From Sphingomonas kyeonggiensis (GTDB taxonomy: Bacteria; Pseudomonadota; Alphaproteobacteria; Sphingomonadales; Sphingomonadaceae): DNA of 64,000 nt. Of this stretch, positions 34,849 to 46,295 are shown piece by piece. The position numbers and the translations under genes are program-made. The notes under the pieces are model-generated. The model saw only the letters and a program-made list of their open reading frames with translations. It did no database searches and was not told where the DNA came from. Where the stretch lies: positions 124,001 through 188,000 of the forward strand of contig NZ_JAUSTJ010000002.1 of assembly GCF_030812785.1 (NCBI RefSeq). The letters run 5' to 3'. The stretch's first letter is position 1. Each line of letters opens with the position of its first letter.

Positions 34849-35292
34849 TCAGCGGCGCGCCGCGATCAGGGCGATGGGGATGCCGACCAGCACGATGTGG
34901 CAGAAGAACTGGCTGCCGGTGCCGTACAGGTCGAAATGCGGGAAGGCGGCCGGCCAGCGCAGCGGCAGGACGATGAGGTTCATCACCGCCCAGGTCGCCA
35001 GGCCATAGCCGATGCCGGCGAGGATCCGCCGTGCCTTGAGCACAGGCAGCCGGTCGGCAGCGAGGACGAAGACCGTGGCCATCACCGCCATGATGGCGAA
35101 ATGGACCGCCAGGCCGAGCGCCGCACCGCCGGTGCCCCAGCCGGTCGCGTCGGGGAAGGGGCCGCTGGCCACGGCGCGCAGCATCTTGTCGGGCGTGCGG
35201 CCGGCCTGGAGGGCGAGCAAGGATGCGGCGGTGATGTCGAGCGTGCCGGCGACGAGAGTCGCGGTCAGGATCCGGCGTCCAGCCTGTGCCAT
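34849..35292 (-). CDS. Small membrane protein (DUF1440/YagU-like)
   Basis: A 147-residue protein with four hydrophobic segments and the N-terminus 'LTATLVAGTLDITAASLLAL'. The pattern resembles the DUF1440/YagU group of small inner-membrane proteins. It is directly upstream of the DUF418 gene with no gap and probably co-transcribed. Function is unknown. Confidence 0.75.
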   Translation of the reverse strand: MAQAGRRILTATLVAGTLDITAASLLALQAGRTPDKMLRAVASGPFPDATGWGTGGAALGLAVHFAIMAVMATVFVLAADRLPVLKARRILAGIGYGLATWAVMNLIVLPLRWPAAFPHFDLYGTGSQFFCHIVLVGIPIALIAARR

Positions 35293-35323
35293 GTCATGTC
35301 CCCTCCAAGCCTGGAGGCGGACG

Positions 35324-35992
35324 CTACAGCCAGGAGCTGATCTCCTCCAGCGCCTTCTTGCGGACCACCGAAGCGGGGATCAGCGCGTCCTCGGCCGGAT
35401 GGCCGGCGACGATCAGCATCAGCGGCTTCTCATTGTCCGGGCGGCGGCAGACGAGGTTGAGGAAGCGCATCGGGTGCGGGGTGTGGACCAGGGTGGCGAT
35501 GCCGGCGGCATGAAGCGTGGCGAGCAGCAGGCCGGTGGCGATCGAGACGCTCTCGGTGACGTAGTAGTTGCGCGGCTGGGTCTCGTCCTCGGCATAGCGC
35601 TGGGCGAAGACCGCGATCAGCCAGGGCGCGACCTCGAGATAGGGTTTCTCGGCACCGGTGCCGAGCGGGCGCAGCGCGCTGAGCCAGGCCTCCGGCGCGC
35701 GGTTGGTGTAGAATTGGCGCTCCTCTTCCTCGACCGCGACGCGGATCGCCGCCTTGGCCTCGGGCGTCTCGATCGCGCAGAAATGCCAGGGCTGGCGGTT
35801 GGCGCCGCTGGGGGCGGAGCCGGCGGCCAGGAGCGCCGCCTCGATCACTTCGCGGGGTACCGGCTGGTCGCTGAAGGCGCGGCAGCTGCGGCGGCTGACC
35901 ATGTCGGCAAGGAAGGTCCGCGCACGCGCGATGCGCGCTTCGTCAGTCAGTTCGGGATAGGGCTGCCAGGGCAGCGTCTCATGCTCGGCCAT
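35324..35992 (-). CDS. FMN-dependent nitroreductase family protein
   Basis: A 222-residue flavoprotein. 'MVSRRSCRAFSDQPVP' and SAPSGANRQPWHFCAI are the FMN-binding signature of the nitroreductase family, and the layout is close to the iodotyrosine deiodinase/BluB-like branch. The substrate is unknown. The ATG at 35992 is preferred; an upstream ATG at 36013 would add seven residues. Confidence 0.9.
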   Translation of the reverse strand: MAEHETLPWQPYPELTDEARIARARTFLADMVSRRSCRAFSDQPVPREVIEAALLAAGSAPSGANRQPWHFCAIETPEAKAAIRVAVEEEERQFYTNRAPEAWLSALRPLGTGAEKPYLEVAPWLIAVFAQRYAEDETQPRNYYVTESVSIATGLLLATLHAAGIATLVHTPHPMRFLNLVCRRPDNEKPLMLIVAGHPAEDALIPASVVRKKALEEISSWL

Positions 35993-36058
35993 AGGGTTTC
36001 CGAGGGGGAGCATGCCATCCGCGCCCCCACGCGGGCACTCAGGGGTTTTCCTGAGATT

Positions 36059-36469
36059 TCAACGATTTTCGCGACGAATCACTAACTTAAGGCCGGACCA
36101 TACATCGTCGACGGCACAGACCTTTATGTCCACCAATCCCTTGGGGAGCGCAACCTCGCGGATCCTATCCTCGGTTAAGTCTGTGGGCATCCTGGCCGAT
36201 TTCTTGGGCCAGGAGACCCAGATGAAGCCGTTGCGGTCGATCAGCGCCAATAGCGCATCGAGTTCGCGGTCGAGCCTGGCGCGCTCGGTGACGAAGATAT
36301 GCGCTGCCTGCAGCCCGGCCGCAGCGGCCTCATATTCCTCCACGCCCAGCGCCGAGGGATCGATCTCGGCGCGGACGCTGTCCGGCATGCCGCAGAACCA
36401 GCTGCGCATGCCGGGCTTGAGCCCCAGTTTCTGGGCGAGCGGCGTGCCCGAATAGCCCGCGGACGGCAT
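36059..36469 (-). CDS. DUF3052-like protein
   Basis: A 136-residue protein. 'YSGTPLAQKLGLKPGMRSWF' at the N-terminus and 'IFVTERARLDRELDALLALI ... NGFIWVSWPKK' follow the pattern of DUF3052 proteins, which have a small Rossmann-like fold. No catalytic residues are evident. The ATG at 36469 has GGGAGG upstream. It lies 37 bp downstream of purL on the same strand. Confidence 0.85.
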   Translation of the reverse strand: MPSAGYSGTPLAQKLGLKPGMRSWFCGMPDSVRAEIDPSALGVEEYEAAAAGLQAAHIFVTERARLDRELDALLALIDRNGFIWVSWPKKSARMPTDLTEDRIREVALPKGLVDIKVCAVDDVWSGLKLVIRRENR

Positions 36470-36506
36470 GGAAACCTCCCTCATTGCCGGCCGGGCACGC
36501 GCAATC

Positions 36507-38726
<2,220 letters not shown>

Positions 38727-38937
38727 GCGACGAGCCCATAGCGGGGGCTTTTCGCCACGTCACCCCCGAGCGGGGAGCCGGAGAGAATGTTGGATCGCCC
38801 GCGCGTACGCAAGGGAAGGAGGGTGAGCCCGCATGCCGGCCCGTCAAGCGGATGGAATCCTGCGGTTAAAGACCGGATCGTCATGGAGGCCGGGGGCTGG
38901 ACTTTAACCCTTTCAGGCGTAGCAAGAGTCATGGGAG

Positions 38938-39405
38938 TTGGGCCTGGGTGATCGCTGCGTGCCAAGCCACTGGATAGACCGAGTCGCAGAGCCGCGGGTG
39001 GGGCGCGTGCCGATGGGCTGGGCGCGCGAGCTGCACGTGGTGCCGTCCGAAGTGCCGACGGTGCTCGCCCCGATGCCGGCGGCCTGGGAATGCGACCTTT
39101 CCGACGATTCGCTGCGCTGGACGCCGGGGGTGTTCGAGATATTCGGCCTGCCCGCCGACCGGCCGGTGCGGCGCGACGAGGTGGTCGCGATGTACAGCGA
39201 GGAATCGCGCGCCGAGCTCAAGCGGCTGCGCGACGCGGCGATCGCGACCTGTGGCAGCTTCACCTTCGACGCCGAGATCCGCCGGCCGGACGGCGAGGTC
39301 CGCTGGATGCGGGTGACGGCGGATGTCGAGGTGCGCGACGGCCGGCCGGTGTATCTCTATGGGCTGAAGCAGGACATCACGCATTTGCGTCGGGAGGAGG
39401 GGTAA
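38938..39405 (+). CDS. PAS-domain protein
   Basis: A protein of up to 155 residues that is little more than one PAS_3 fold: 'WECDLSDDSLRWTPGVFEIFG' then 'SFTFDAEIRRPDGEVRWMRV' and 'LYGLKQDIT'. No kinase, GGDEF or regulator domain follows. The start is uncertain (TTG 38938 or ATG 39013, which would leave 130 residues). Stand-alone PAS proteins can act as sensors for partner proteins. Confidence 0.8.
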   Translation: MGLGDRCVPSHWIDRVAEPRVGRVPMGWARELHVVPSEVPTVLAPMPAAWECDLSDDSLRWTPGVFEIFGLPADRPVRRDEVVAMYSEESRAELKRLRDAAIATCGSFTFDAEIRRPDGEVRWMRVTADVEVRDGRPVYLYGLKQDITHLRREEG

Positions 39406-39416
39406 TCCCTTTCAAG

Positions 39417-39545
39417 CCCTCTCCCTTTGGGAGAGGGTTGGGTGAGGGCGGCCTGGCCGCGCACCTGGTCGTGTGGGCGTGCCGACCCTCATCCCTCCCA
39501 CCGCCTTCGGCGGCGGGCCCCTCCCTTCTCCCAATGGGAGAAGGG
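39417..39545. repeat. Palindromic element, CCCTCTCCC family
   Basis: CCCTCTCCCTTTGGGAGAGGG opens the element, and CCCTTCTCCCAATGGGAGAAGGG closes it. The spacer contains GGGTGAGGG and CCCTCATCCC as a second pair of arms. It lies between the convergent PAS and AraC genes. Confidence 0.85.
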
Positions 39546-39546
39546 T

Positions 39547-40425
39547 TTAGCGCAGCGGCAAATACACCTCGGTCACCGCTTCGTTTACCGGCACGTCGGG
39601 GAAGAACTTCACTCGCTGGACGAACATCGGGAAGTCGCGCGGTTCCTCGCTGCTGCGGGGGAGCCAGTCGGCATAGAGGAAATGCGCCGGCGCGCGCAGG
39701 TCGTCGCCCGGGCCGGTCAGGCGGACCGTGGCGCAGCGGCCTGCGGGGATCAGGCCTTCGGTGACGCCATCGGGATTCGCGGCCACCCGGTCGGCGGCGC
39801 AGGCGATGTCGATCCGGTGCTGCTCGGGCGGCACGCCGTCCGGATCATTGCGGAGGATGTTGAAGGTCGCGCTCTTTGCCGGCGGCAGGCCGTTGGCGCG
39901 GCGCCAGTCGATGAAGCGGCGTATCGTGTCGCCCACCGCCAGGGGGTCGCCGCGATGCTCGATCAGCGCGACCGGGGTGGCGGGGAAATCGACGATGCGG
40001 ACATCGGCGTCGGTGAAGCTGGGCGTCATGGTCTGGCTCCTTGCCTGTTCGAGCGGCGCGAGGGCCGCGGTCCAGGGAGCCCATTCCGGCCGGTCGCGGA
40101 ATCCGCTCGGGCTCTGTCCGATCCGCTGCCGGAACGCGCGCGCAAAGGCCTCCGGCCCGCCGAACCCGGAATCGAGCGCGACGTCGAACACGCTGGTCTT
40201 CCGATAGGCGAGGGCGAACGAGGCCCGTTTGAGGCGCGCGAGCTGGACATAGCGGTGGACGCTGATCCCGAAGAGCTCGGCGAACTGGCGGTGGAAATGG
40301 AAGGTCGAGAAGGCCGCGACGCCGGCCAGGGCTTCGGTGCTGAGGTCCCCATCCAGATGCGCGTCGACATGGTCGAGCACGCGCTGCATGCGGGCAAGAT
40401 AGAGCTGGCTTGCGTCTGGCTTCAC
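39547..40425 (-). CDS. AraC-family regulator with GyrI-like effector domain
   Basis: A 292-residue protein. Residues about 10-105 contain two helix-turn-helix units of AraC type (VAAFSTFHFHRQFAELFG, VALDSGFGGPEAFARAFRQR), and the C-terminal 155 residues form a GyrI-like/SOUL small-molecule-binding domain. The GTG at 40425 has GGGAG/AGGA upstream; a longer frame runs into a repeat and is not used. Such proteins activate genes in response to drugs or hydrophobic ligands; the targets are unknown. Confidence 0.9.
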   Translation of the reverse strand: MKPDASQLYLARMQRVLDHVDAHLDGDLSTEALAGVAAFSTFHFHRQFAELFGISVHRYVQLARLKRASFALAYRKTSVFDVALDSGFGGPEAFARAFRQRIGQSPSGFRDRPEWAPWTAALAPLEQARSQTMTPSFTDADVRIVDFPATPVALIEHRGDPLAVGDTIRRFIDWRRANGLPPAKSATFNILRNDPDGVPPEQHRIDIACAADRVAANPDGVTEGLIPAGRCATVRLTGPGDDLRAPAHFLYADWLPRSSEEPRDFPMFVQRVKFFPDVPVNEAVTEVYLPLR

Positions 40426-40524
40426 GGTTCCTGGTCTCCCTGGCGACGGGGAATGCCGCAAGGGGGAGAGGGGCGCCTGACGGATGCTGCGGAGTTGGGG
40501 GGACTTGCGCCGGGCGACCTTACT

Positions 40525-40662
40525 CCCCTCCCTGCAAGGGAGGGGTTGGGGGTGGGTGGCGAGCGTAGCGAGCTCAGCCGGTCGGCAGGTTAAACAGAAA
40601 AGGCCGGGCATCGAGCCCGACCTTTTCTAACCCACCCCTAGCCCCTCCCTTGCAGGGAGGGG
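40525..40662. repeat. Palindromic element, CCCCTCCCTGCAAGGG family
   Basis: CCCCTCCCTGCAAGGGAGGG... (40525-40545) and the CCCCTCCCTTGCAGGG arm (40642-40662) flank a spacer with GGGGGTGGGT and ACCCACCCC complements and an inner stem. A related element is at 48196-48320. Confidence 0.85.
40597..40630 (-). terminator. Terminator-like stem within the repeat, after the cyclase gene
   Basis: On the minus strand AAAAGGTCGGGC pairs with GCCCGGCCTTTT over a TCGAT loop, giving a T-run on either strand. It lies 53 bp downstream of the diguanylate cyclase stop. Confidence 0.6.
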
Positions 40663-40682
40663 AATTTTGAGGGCGATAGTTC

Positions 40683-41771
40683 CTACGCCGCCGAGGCTGC
40701 GGAGGCCGCCTGCGAGGCCAGGGTGGTCACCTGATCCTTGCCGGCCCGCTTCGCCGCATAGAGCAGCTCGTCGGCGATGCGCAGCGCGTCGGCCGAGTCG
40801 GCTTCGATGGTGGCGACGCCGGCGGAGAAGCTGATCCGGCCGATCGGCAGGTTGGTGGTCTGGTCGCGCAGCAGCCGCTCGCGCAGCCGGGCGCGGCAGG
40901 CGTCGAGCGTCTCGGCGGCATCCTCGGCATCGCTGCCTTCGAACAGGCAGACGAACTCCTCGCCGCCATAGCGGGCGACGGTCACGCGCCGGCCGAGGAA
41001 CTCGCGCAAGGTCCGCCCGACGAAGCGCAGCACCCGGTCGCCGGTATGGTGGCCGTGGCGGTCGTTGATCGCCTTGAAATTGTCGATGTCGCACAGCGCC
41101 AGCGCGAAGGGCGCGGCGTCGGGCCGGGCGAGCAGCTCTTCCATGCGGGCGAAGAAGCCGCGGCGATTGGGCAGGCCGGTGAGGTGATCCTCCTCAGCCG
41201 CGCGCACCGCGCGCTCGAGATCGCCGCGCAGGCGCTTGGTGTCCTCGCGGGTGCTCTCCAGCCGGCCGCCGATCTTGCGGGTGGTCTCGGCGACTTCGAG
41301 CGTGACTTCGAGCAGGCGGCGATAGGTCTCGCCCGGCGCGCGCTCCATCTCGCCTGCGGCCTGGCCGAGCGCAGTGGAATAGGCGCTGGTCGAAGCGGTG
41401 GCATCGCCCACCGCGCCAAGGCACTCGACCACCTTGCTCTCCAGCTCGCGGGTGAGCTTCTCGAGCTTGTCGGAGGTGTCGTCGCTGGCGTGGCGCTCCA
41501 TGATCTTCTCGACGTCGCGGTCGGTCAGGCTGCCCTTGGCGGCGATCAGGTCCTCCGCCGCCTGGAGCAGCTGCAATTCCCGCCCGTCGAGGAAGCGGCC
41601 GGCGAAATCGAAATTGAGCGTGCTGGGCTCGAGGCCATGCTCGAACAGCAGGGCGCCGATCTGCTCATAGCGCAGCCGGTGCAGCGCGGCGCGATCGGGC
41701 ACCGAGTCGCCGCGGCGGAACCAGGAGGTCAGGCGGTCGAGCTGCGAGTGCAGCGAGATGGGCGCGTTCAT
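40683..41771 (-). CDS. Diguanylate cyclase (GGDEF domain)
   Basis: A 362-residue cytoplasmic protein. The N-terminal 180 residues are helical and coiled-coil-like (KLEKLTRELESKVVE). The GGDEF domain follows, with DHLTGLPNRRGFFARME, DIDNFKAINDRHGHHTGD and the active-site signature YGGEEF. The usual inhibitory RxxD site five residues before the signature is absent (GRRVTVARYGGEEF). It makes c-di-GMP from two GTP. The start is ATG at 41771. It belongs to no evident operon. Confidence 0.92.
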   Translation of the reverse strand: MNAPISLHSQLDRLTSWFRRGDSVPDRAALHRLRYEQIGALLFEHGLEPSTLNFDFAGRFLDGRELQLLQAAEDLIAAKGSLTDRDVEKIMERHASDDTSDKLEKLTRELESKVVECLGAVGDATASTSAYSTALGQAAGEMERAPGETYRRLLEVTLEVAETTRKIGGRLESTREDTKRLRGDLERAVRAAEEDHLTGLPNRRGFFARMEELLARPDAAPFALALCDIDNFKAINDRHGHHTGDRVLRFVGRTLREFLGRRVTVARYGGEEFVCLFEGSDAEDAAETLDACRARLRERLLRDQTTNLPIGRISFSAGVATIEADSADALRIADELLYAAKRAGKDQVTTLASQAASAASAA

Positions 41772-42033
41772 GCCTGCGCCTCGCCGCGCGATGCGCCGCC
41801 GATTCGCATGGGGCTCGCGCCCGTGCACCGCTTCCCGTTCCCGACCGTAATCCGCATCACCCCATCCTATATTTTCGGGATGCAGGATTAGGCGGTGACC
41901 GTTAATTTTCGGGTTACCGCGACGGGGGAATTGTCCGGCGCAGCGTCGATTTCGTCAAATTGGGTAACGGGACGGAACCATTTTGGATATTCGGCGTTGC
42001 GGCGCGCCTCTCTCCCCTGGGCGAGGGAGGGAT

Positions 42034-42372
42034 TTAGAGGATCTCGCGAATCTTTTCCGGCGGGCGGCCGAGGCGGACGCCCTTTTCGGTGACGACCAGC
42101 GGGCGCTCGATCAGGATCGGATTCGCCGCCATCGCATCGAGGATCGTGTCGTCATCGGCGCCCTTGAGCGGCTTGGCGGCGTCCTCGGCGATGCGCAGGC
42201 CTTCGCGGGCGGTCATGCCGGCGCGGGCATAGAGGTCCTTCAGCGTCTCGCGGCTCGGTGGGGTCTTGAGATATTCGACCACCTCGACCTCGATGCCCGG
42301 CGTCTCGTTCAGGATCGCCAGCGCCTCGCGCGACTTGGAGCAGCGGGGATTGTGGTAGATCGTGGCTTTCAT
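42034..42372 (-). CDS. arsC: Arsenate reductase (glutaredoxin-dependent type)
   Basis: A 112-residue thioredoxin-fold protein. 'YHNPRCSKSREALAIL' carries the catalytic Cys, and NPILIERPLVV provides the conserved arginine region of the ArsC family. It reduces arsenate to arsenite with glutaredoxin. No arsB, acr3 or arsR gene is nearby, so an arsenic role is inferred from the family; Spx-like roles are possible. The ATG is at 42372. Confidence 0.9.
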   Translation of the reverse strand: MKATIYHNPRCSKSREALAILNETPGIEVEVVEYLKTPPSRETLKDLYARAGMTAREGLRIAEDAAKPLKGADDDTILDAMAANPILIERPLVVTEKGVRLGRPPEKIREIL

Positions 42373-42392
42373 CGTCGCTTGTCCCAATCCCG

Positions 42393-42475
42393 CGTCATCC
42401 CCGCGAAGGCGGGGATCCAGGGTTTCTCTGCCGTATAGCGTTTGACTCTGGATCCCCGCCTTCGCGGGGATGACG
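42393..42475. repeat. Palindromic element, family A copy 2
   Basis: Perfect 28-bp arms (CGTCATCCCCGCGAAGGCGG... at 42393-42420; complement 42448-42475), with a 27-base spacer. The arms match those at 27337-27421. It lies between accC (downstream end) and arsC, on the same-strand neighbours. Confidence 0.9.
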
Positions 42476-42498
42476 GAGGAAATTGGATGGCGGAAAGC

Positions 42499-43854
42499 TT
42501 ACGCCTCGTCCTGCCGGGCCAGCCACTCTTCCAGCCACTTGATCGTGTACTCGCCCTTCTGGAAGTCGGGATCGTCGAGCAGCGCCTGGTGGAGCGGGAT
42601 GGTGGTCTTCATCCCGTCGATCACGAACTCCTCGAGCGCCCGGCGCAGGCGGCGGAGCGCGCCTTCGCGGGTGTGGCCCCAGACGATCAGCTTGGCGATC
42701 ATCGAGTCGTAGTAAGGCGGCACCTTGTAGCCGGCATAGAGGCCCGAATCGACGCGGACGTTCATGCCGCCCGGCGCGTGATAGCCCTTCACCAGGCCCG
42801 GCGAGGGGGCGAAGGTGCGCGGGTCCTCGGCGTTGATGCGGCATTCGATCGCATGGCCGCGGAACTCGACATCCTCCTGGCGGAGGGTGAGGCCATGGCC
42901 CTCCGCGACGCGGATCTGCTCGCGGACGAGGTCGAGGCCGGTGATCGCCTCGGTCACCGGATGCTCCACCTGCAGGCGGGTGTTCATCTCGATGAAGTAG
43001 AACTCGCCATTTTCCCAGAGGAACTCGATCGTGCCGGCGCCGCGATAGCCCATGTCGGCCATCGCCTTGGCGCAGATCCCGCCGATGCGCGCGCGCTCCT
43101 CGGCCGAGAGGACCGGCGAAGGGGCTTCCTCGAGCACCTTCTGGTGGCGGCGCTGGAGCGAGCAGTCGCGCTCGCCCAGGTGGATGGCGTTGCCATTGCC
43201 GTCGCCGAACACCTGCACCTCGATATGCCGCGGGTTGCCGAGATATTTTTCGAGATAGACGGTGGCGTCGCCGAAGGCGGCCTTGGCCTCGCTGCCGGCC
43301 TGGAGCATCTGCGCTTCGAGATCGGCCGGGTTGGTCACAACCTTCATGCCGCGGCCGCCGCCGCCCGATGCGGCCTTGATGATCACCGGATAGCCGGCGG
43401 CTTCGGCGATCTTCTTGGCTTCCTCGACGTCGCTGATCGCGCCGTCCGAGCCGGGGACGAGCGGCAGGCCGAGCGCGCCGGCGGTGCGCTTCGCCTCGAT
43501 CTTGTCGCCCATCGTGCGGATATGCTCGGGCTTGGGGCCGACGAAGATGATGCCGTGCGCCTCGACGATCTCGGCGAACTTGGCGTTCTCCGAGAGGAAG
43601 CCGTAACCGGGGTGGATCGCATCCGCGCCCGAGATCTCCGCCGCGGCGATGATCCGGTCGATCTTCAGATAGCTCTCGCCCGCGGCCGGCGGCCCGATGC
43701 AGATCGCCTCGTCGGCGAGGCGCACATGCATCGCGTCGCTATCGGCGGTGGAGTGCACCGCCACCGTCTTGATGCCCATCTCGTGGCAGGCGCGGTGGAT
43801 GCGCAGCGCGATCTCGCCGCGATTGGCGATCAGGAGCTTCTTGATCTCGGGCAC
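42499..43854 (-). CDS. accC: Acetyl-CoA carboxylase biotin carboxylase subunit
   Basis: A 451-residue ATP-grasp enzyme that carboxylates the biotin of AccB, the first step of fatty acid synthesis. Visible are the ATP-binding loop [32 protein letters not shown] and the catalytic '[20 protein letters not shown]'. The full length matches the family. accB is immediately upstream (6-bp gap), and aroQ precedes accB. Confidence 0.98.
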   Translation of the reverse strand: MPEIKKLLIANRGEIALRIHRACHEMGIKTVAVHSTADSDAMHVRLADEAICIGPPAAGESYLKIDRIIAAAEISGADAIHPGYGFLSENAKFAEIVEAHGIIFVGPKPEHIRTMGDKIEAKRTAGALGLPLVPGSDGAISDVEEAKKIAEAAGYPVIIKAASGGGGRGMKVVTNPADLEAQMLQAGSEAKAAFGDATVYLEKYLGNPRHIEVQVFGDGNGNAIHLGERDCSLQRRHQKVLEEAPSPVLSAEERARIGGICAKAMADMGYRGAGTIEFLWENGEFYFIEMNTRLQVEHPVTEAITGLDLVREQIRVAEGHGLTLRQEDVEFRGHAIECRINAEDPRTFAPSPGLVKGYHAPGGMNVRVDSGLYAGYKVPPYYDSMIAKLIVWGHTREGALRRLRRALEEFVIDGMKTTIPLHQALLDDPDFQKGEYTIKWLEEWLARQDEA

Positions 43855-43860
43855 TCGGGC

Positions 43861-44346
43861 TTACTCGACAACCACGAGGGGCTGGTCGAACTCGATCGGC
43901 TGGCCGTTGTCGACCAGGATCGCCTTGACCGTACCGGGCGCGGTGGCGGTGATCGGGTTCATCACCTTCATCGCCTCGATGATCAGCAGCGTGTCGCCGG
44001 GTTTCACGGCCTGGCCGACCGCGACGAAGTTCGGCGCCTCGGGGTTGGGCGCGAGATAGACGGTGCCGACCATCGGCGACTTGACCGCGTTGAGCGCGGC
44101 GGCGGGCGCGGCCTCGGCGGCCGGAGCGGGCACGGGCGCGGCGGCGACCGGCGCGGCCACGGGGGCGGCGATCGGGGCCTGCAGGAGCGCGGGAGCGGCC
44201 TGCACCGTGCGGGCGACACGCACCTTGCGGTCTGCGTCCTCGACCTCGATCTCGGTCAGGTTGGTTTCGTCGAGCACTGCGGCGAGCTGGCGCACCAGCT
44301 CGATATCAACCTGCATGGCGCCCGTCTTGTCGTTCTTATCTGCCAT
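43861..44346 (-). CDS. accB: Biotin carboxyl carrier protein
   Basis: A 161-residue carrier with an N-terminal dimerisation helix, an Ala/Pro-rich flexible linker (residues about 55-85) and a C-terminal biotinyl domain. The biotinylated lysine sits in [10 protein letters not shown]. The ATG at 44346 ([11 protein letters not shown]) gives the usual N-terminus; the longer frame is antisense to nothing useful and lacks a ribosome site. Confidence 0.97.
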   Translation of the reverse strand: MADKNDKTGAMQVDIELVRQLAAVLDETNLTEIEVEDADRKVRVARTVQAAPALLQAPIAAPVAAPVAAAPVPAPAAEAAPAAALNAVKSPMVGTVYLAPNPEAPNFVAVGQAVKPGDTLLIIEAMKVMNPITATAPGTVKAILVDNGQPIEFDQPLVVVE

Positions 44347-44380
44347 TTGATCTCGTCTTCCGATGAAACCGCGCCCTTTG

Positions 44381-44815
44381 TCAGAGGAGCGCGGCGGCTT
44401 CAAGCGCAAGCATGTAGGACAGCGCCCCGAAACCGGCGATGGTTCCCCGGGCGGCCATGCCCACATAGCTGTGGTGGCGAAACTCCTCCCGGGTGAGCGG
44501 GTTGGAGAGATGGACTTCGAGTACCGGCGTCTTGATCGCGCGGATCGCGTCGTAGAGCGCGACGCTGGTGTGGGTGAAGGCGCCGGCGTTTAGCAATACC
44601 GCCTTCGCCCGGTGCGCCTGGGCCTCGTGCAGCCAGTCGACCAGATGGCCTTCGTGATTCGACTGGCGCAGGTCGATCTCGAGATCGAGTTCCTTGGCCC
44701 GGTCCTCCAGGCGCCCTGCAATGTCGTCGAGCGTATCCGATCCGTAGATCTCCGGCTCGCGCAGTCCCAGCAGATTGAGGTTGGGACCGTTGAGGACGTA
44801 GATTGTGCCAAGCAT
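44381..44815 (-). CDS. aroQ: 3-dehydroquinate dehydratase, type II
   Basis: A 144-residue enzyme of the shikimate pathway that makes 3-dehydroshikimate, forming dodecamers. Visible: [20 protein letters not shown] (catalytic Tyr/Arg region), '[16 protein letters not shown]' (Asn, Glu) and '[13 protein letters not shown]'; '[18 protein letters not shown]' near the end. aroQ-accB-accC is a common alphaproteobacterial order. Confidence 0.97.
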   Translation of the reverse strand: MLGTIYVLNGPNLNLLGLREPEIYGSDTLDDIAGRLEDRAKELDLEIDLRQSNHEGHLVDWLHEAQAHRAKAVLLNAGAFTHTSVALYDAIRAIKTPVLEVHLSNPLTREEFRHHSYVGMAARGTIAGFGALSYMLALEAAALL

Positions 44816-44871
44816 GGGGCCCGATAGCAGCTTCGCGCTATCTCGCCTACAACGAGATTATTGGAGAGAAA

Positions 44872-45285
44872 ATGGAAGGTGCAATCATTCCAGCAGCGAC
44901 GGCAGTGATCGTTGCCGCACTGACTTGGTGGTTTAGCCGCAGTCGAGACAGAGAGGCGCTATGGCGTGCTACCAAATTGAAATACTATGAGGAATTTGTG
45001 GTTTCCCTGAGCGGAGTAGTCGGTGGGAATGCCACGCTCGCTGACAAGGCTCGCTGGGCACACGCCTGCAACGCATTACACTTGATTGCCGCGCCTAACG
45101 TGTTGGCGCGGCTCTATACCTTTCAGGAACTCACGTCGCCGCCGCCAGGTGGGATTGATCACCGATCGCAAGATGAGGCCTTGGCGGCGCTGGTCTGGGC
45201 TATTAGGTCCGACCTCGGATTCCCAACGCGTGGCACTGATTTGTTGCCAATCATGCGGCTTTGGGCTCCCCCACGAGCGGAGTAA
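44872..45285 (+). CDS. Hypothetical protein with N-terminal membrane helix
   Basis: A 137-residue protein. The ATG at 44872 follows TTGGAGAG. A hydrophobic segment (IIPAATAVIVAALTWWFSR, residues 4-22) is followed by a basic, helical cytoplasmic part. Its base composition is less GC-rich than its neighbours, suggesting acquisition. No domain is recognised. The thiSG gene starts 5 bp after its stop. Confidence 0.6.
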   Translation: MEGAIIPAATAVIVAALTWWFSRSRDREALWRATKLKYYEEFVVSLSGVVGGNATLADKARWAHACNALHLIAAPNVLARLYTFQELTSPPPGGIDHRSQDEALAALVWAIRSDLGFPTRGTDLLPIMRLWAPPRAE

Positions 45286-45290
45286 GGTAA

Positions 45291-46295
45291 TTGCATACTG
45301 ACGGCACCGTCTCCATCACCGTAAATGGCGAGCACAAGCGGGTGACCGCCGGGCTGACCATCGCGCAGCTGGCCGAGGAGCTGGGGCTGGTGCCCGCCAA
45401 GCTGGCGGTGGAGCGCAACCTCGAGGTCGTCCCGCGCTCGACGCTGAACGAAGTGATCGTCGAGGATGGCGACGAGCTGGAGATCGTCCATTTCGTCGGG
45501 GGCGGGGATCATGGCCGCCCGGTCGATGAAGATACCTGGACCGTCGCCGGCAAGACCTTCCGCTCGCGGCTGATCGTCGGCACCGGCAAGTACAAGGATT
45601 TCGAGCAGAACGCGGCCGCCGTCGCGGCGAGCGGCGCCGAGATCGTCACGGTGGCGGTGCGCCGGGTGAACGTGAGCGATCCCAATGCGCCGATGCTCAC
45701 CGACTATATCGATCCCAAGAAGATCACCTATCTGCCCAACACCGCGGGTTGCTTCGATGCCGAGTCGGCGATCCGCACGCTGCGCCTGGCGCGCGAGGCG
45801 GGCGGCTGGGAGCTGGTGAAGCTCGAAGTGCTGGGCGAGGCGCGGACGCTCTATCCCGACATGGTCGAGACTCTCCGTGCTACGGAAATCCTCGCGAACG
45901 AAGGCTTCAAGCCGATGGTCTATTGCGTCGACGATCCGATCGCAGCCAAGCGGTTGGAGGATGCCGGCGCGGTGGCGATCATGCCGCTCGGTGCGCCGAT
46001 CGGATCGGGGCTGGGTATCCAGAACCAGGTGACGATCCGGCTGATCGTCGAGGGCGCCAAGGTGCCGGTGCTGGTCGATGCCGGCGTCGGCTCGGCGAGC
46101 GACGCGGCGGTCGGCATGGAGCTGGGCTGCGACGGCATCCTGATGAACACCGCGATCGCCGAGGCCAAGGACCCGATCCTGATGGCGGCGGCGATGAAGG
46201 CGGCGGTGGAGGCCGGGCGGCTCTCCTATCGCGCCGGGCGCATGGCCAAGCGCCGCTATGCCGATCCGTCGAGCCCGCTGGCGGGGCTGATCTGA
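45291..46295 (+). CDS. thiG: ThiS-ThiG fusion: sulfur carrier and thiazole synthase
   Basis: A 334-residue fusion of the ThiS carrier (residues 1-72) and thiazole synthase ThiG (about residues 82-334). ThiG condenses ThiS thiocarboxylate, deoxyxylulose phosphate and dehydroglycine to the thiazole of thiamine. The ThiS glycine terminus survives as [14 protein letters not shown] at 70-72, but it is internal. The Schiff-base lysine lies in ELVKLEVLG near residue 177. The TTG at 45291 has AAGG upstream. Neither thiC, thiO nor thiE lies nearby. Confidence 0.93.
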   Translation: MHTDGTVSITVNGEHKRVTAGLTIAQLAEELGLVPAKLAVERNLEVVPRSTLNEVIVEDGDELEIVHFVGGGDHGRPVDEDTWTVAGKTFRSRLIVGTGKYKDFEQNAAAVAASGAEIVTVAVRRVNVSDPNAPMLTDYIDPKKITYLPNTAGCFDAESAIRTLRLAREAGGWELVKLEVLGEARTLYPDMVETLRATEILANEGFKPMVYCVDDPIAAKRLEDAGAVAIMPLGAPIGSGLGIQNQVTIRLIVEGAKVPVLVDAGVGSASDAAVGMELGCDGILMNTAIAEAKDPILMAAAMKAAVEAGRLSYRAGRMAKRRYADPSSPLAGLI

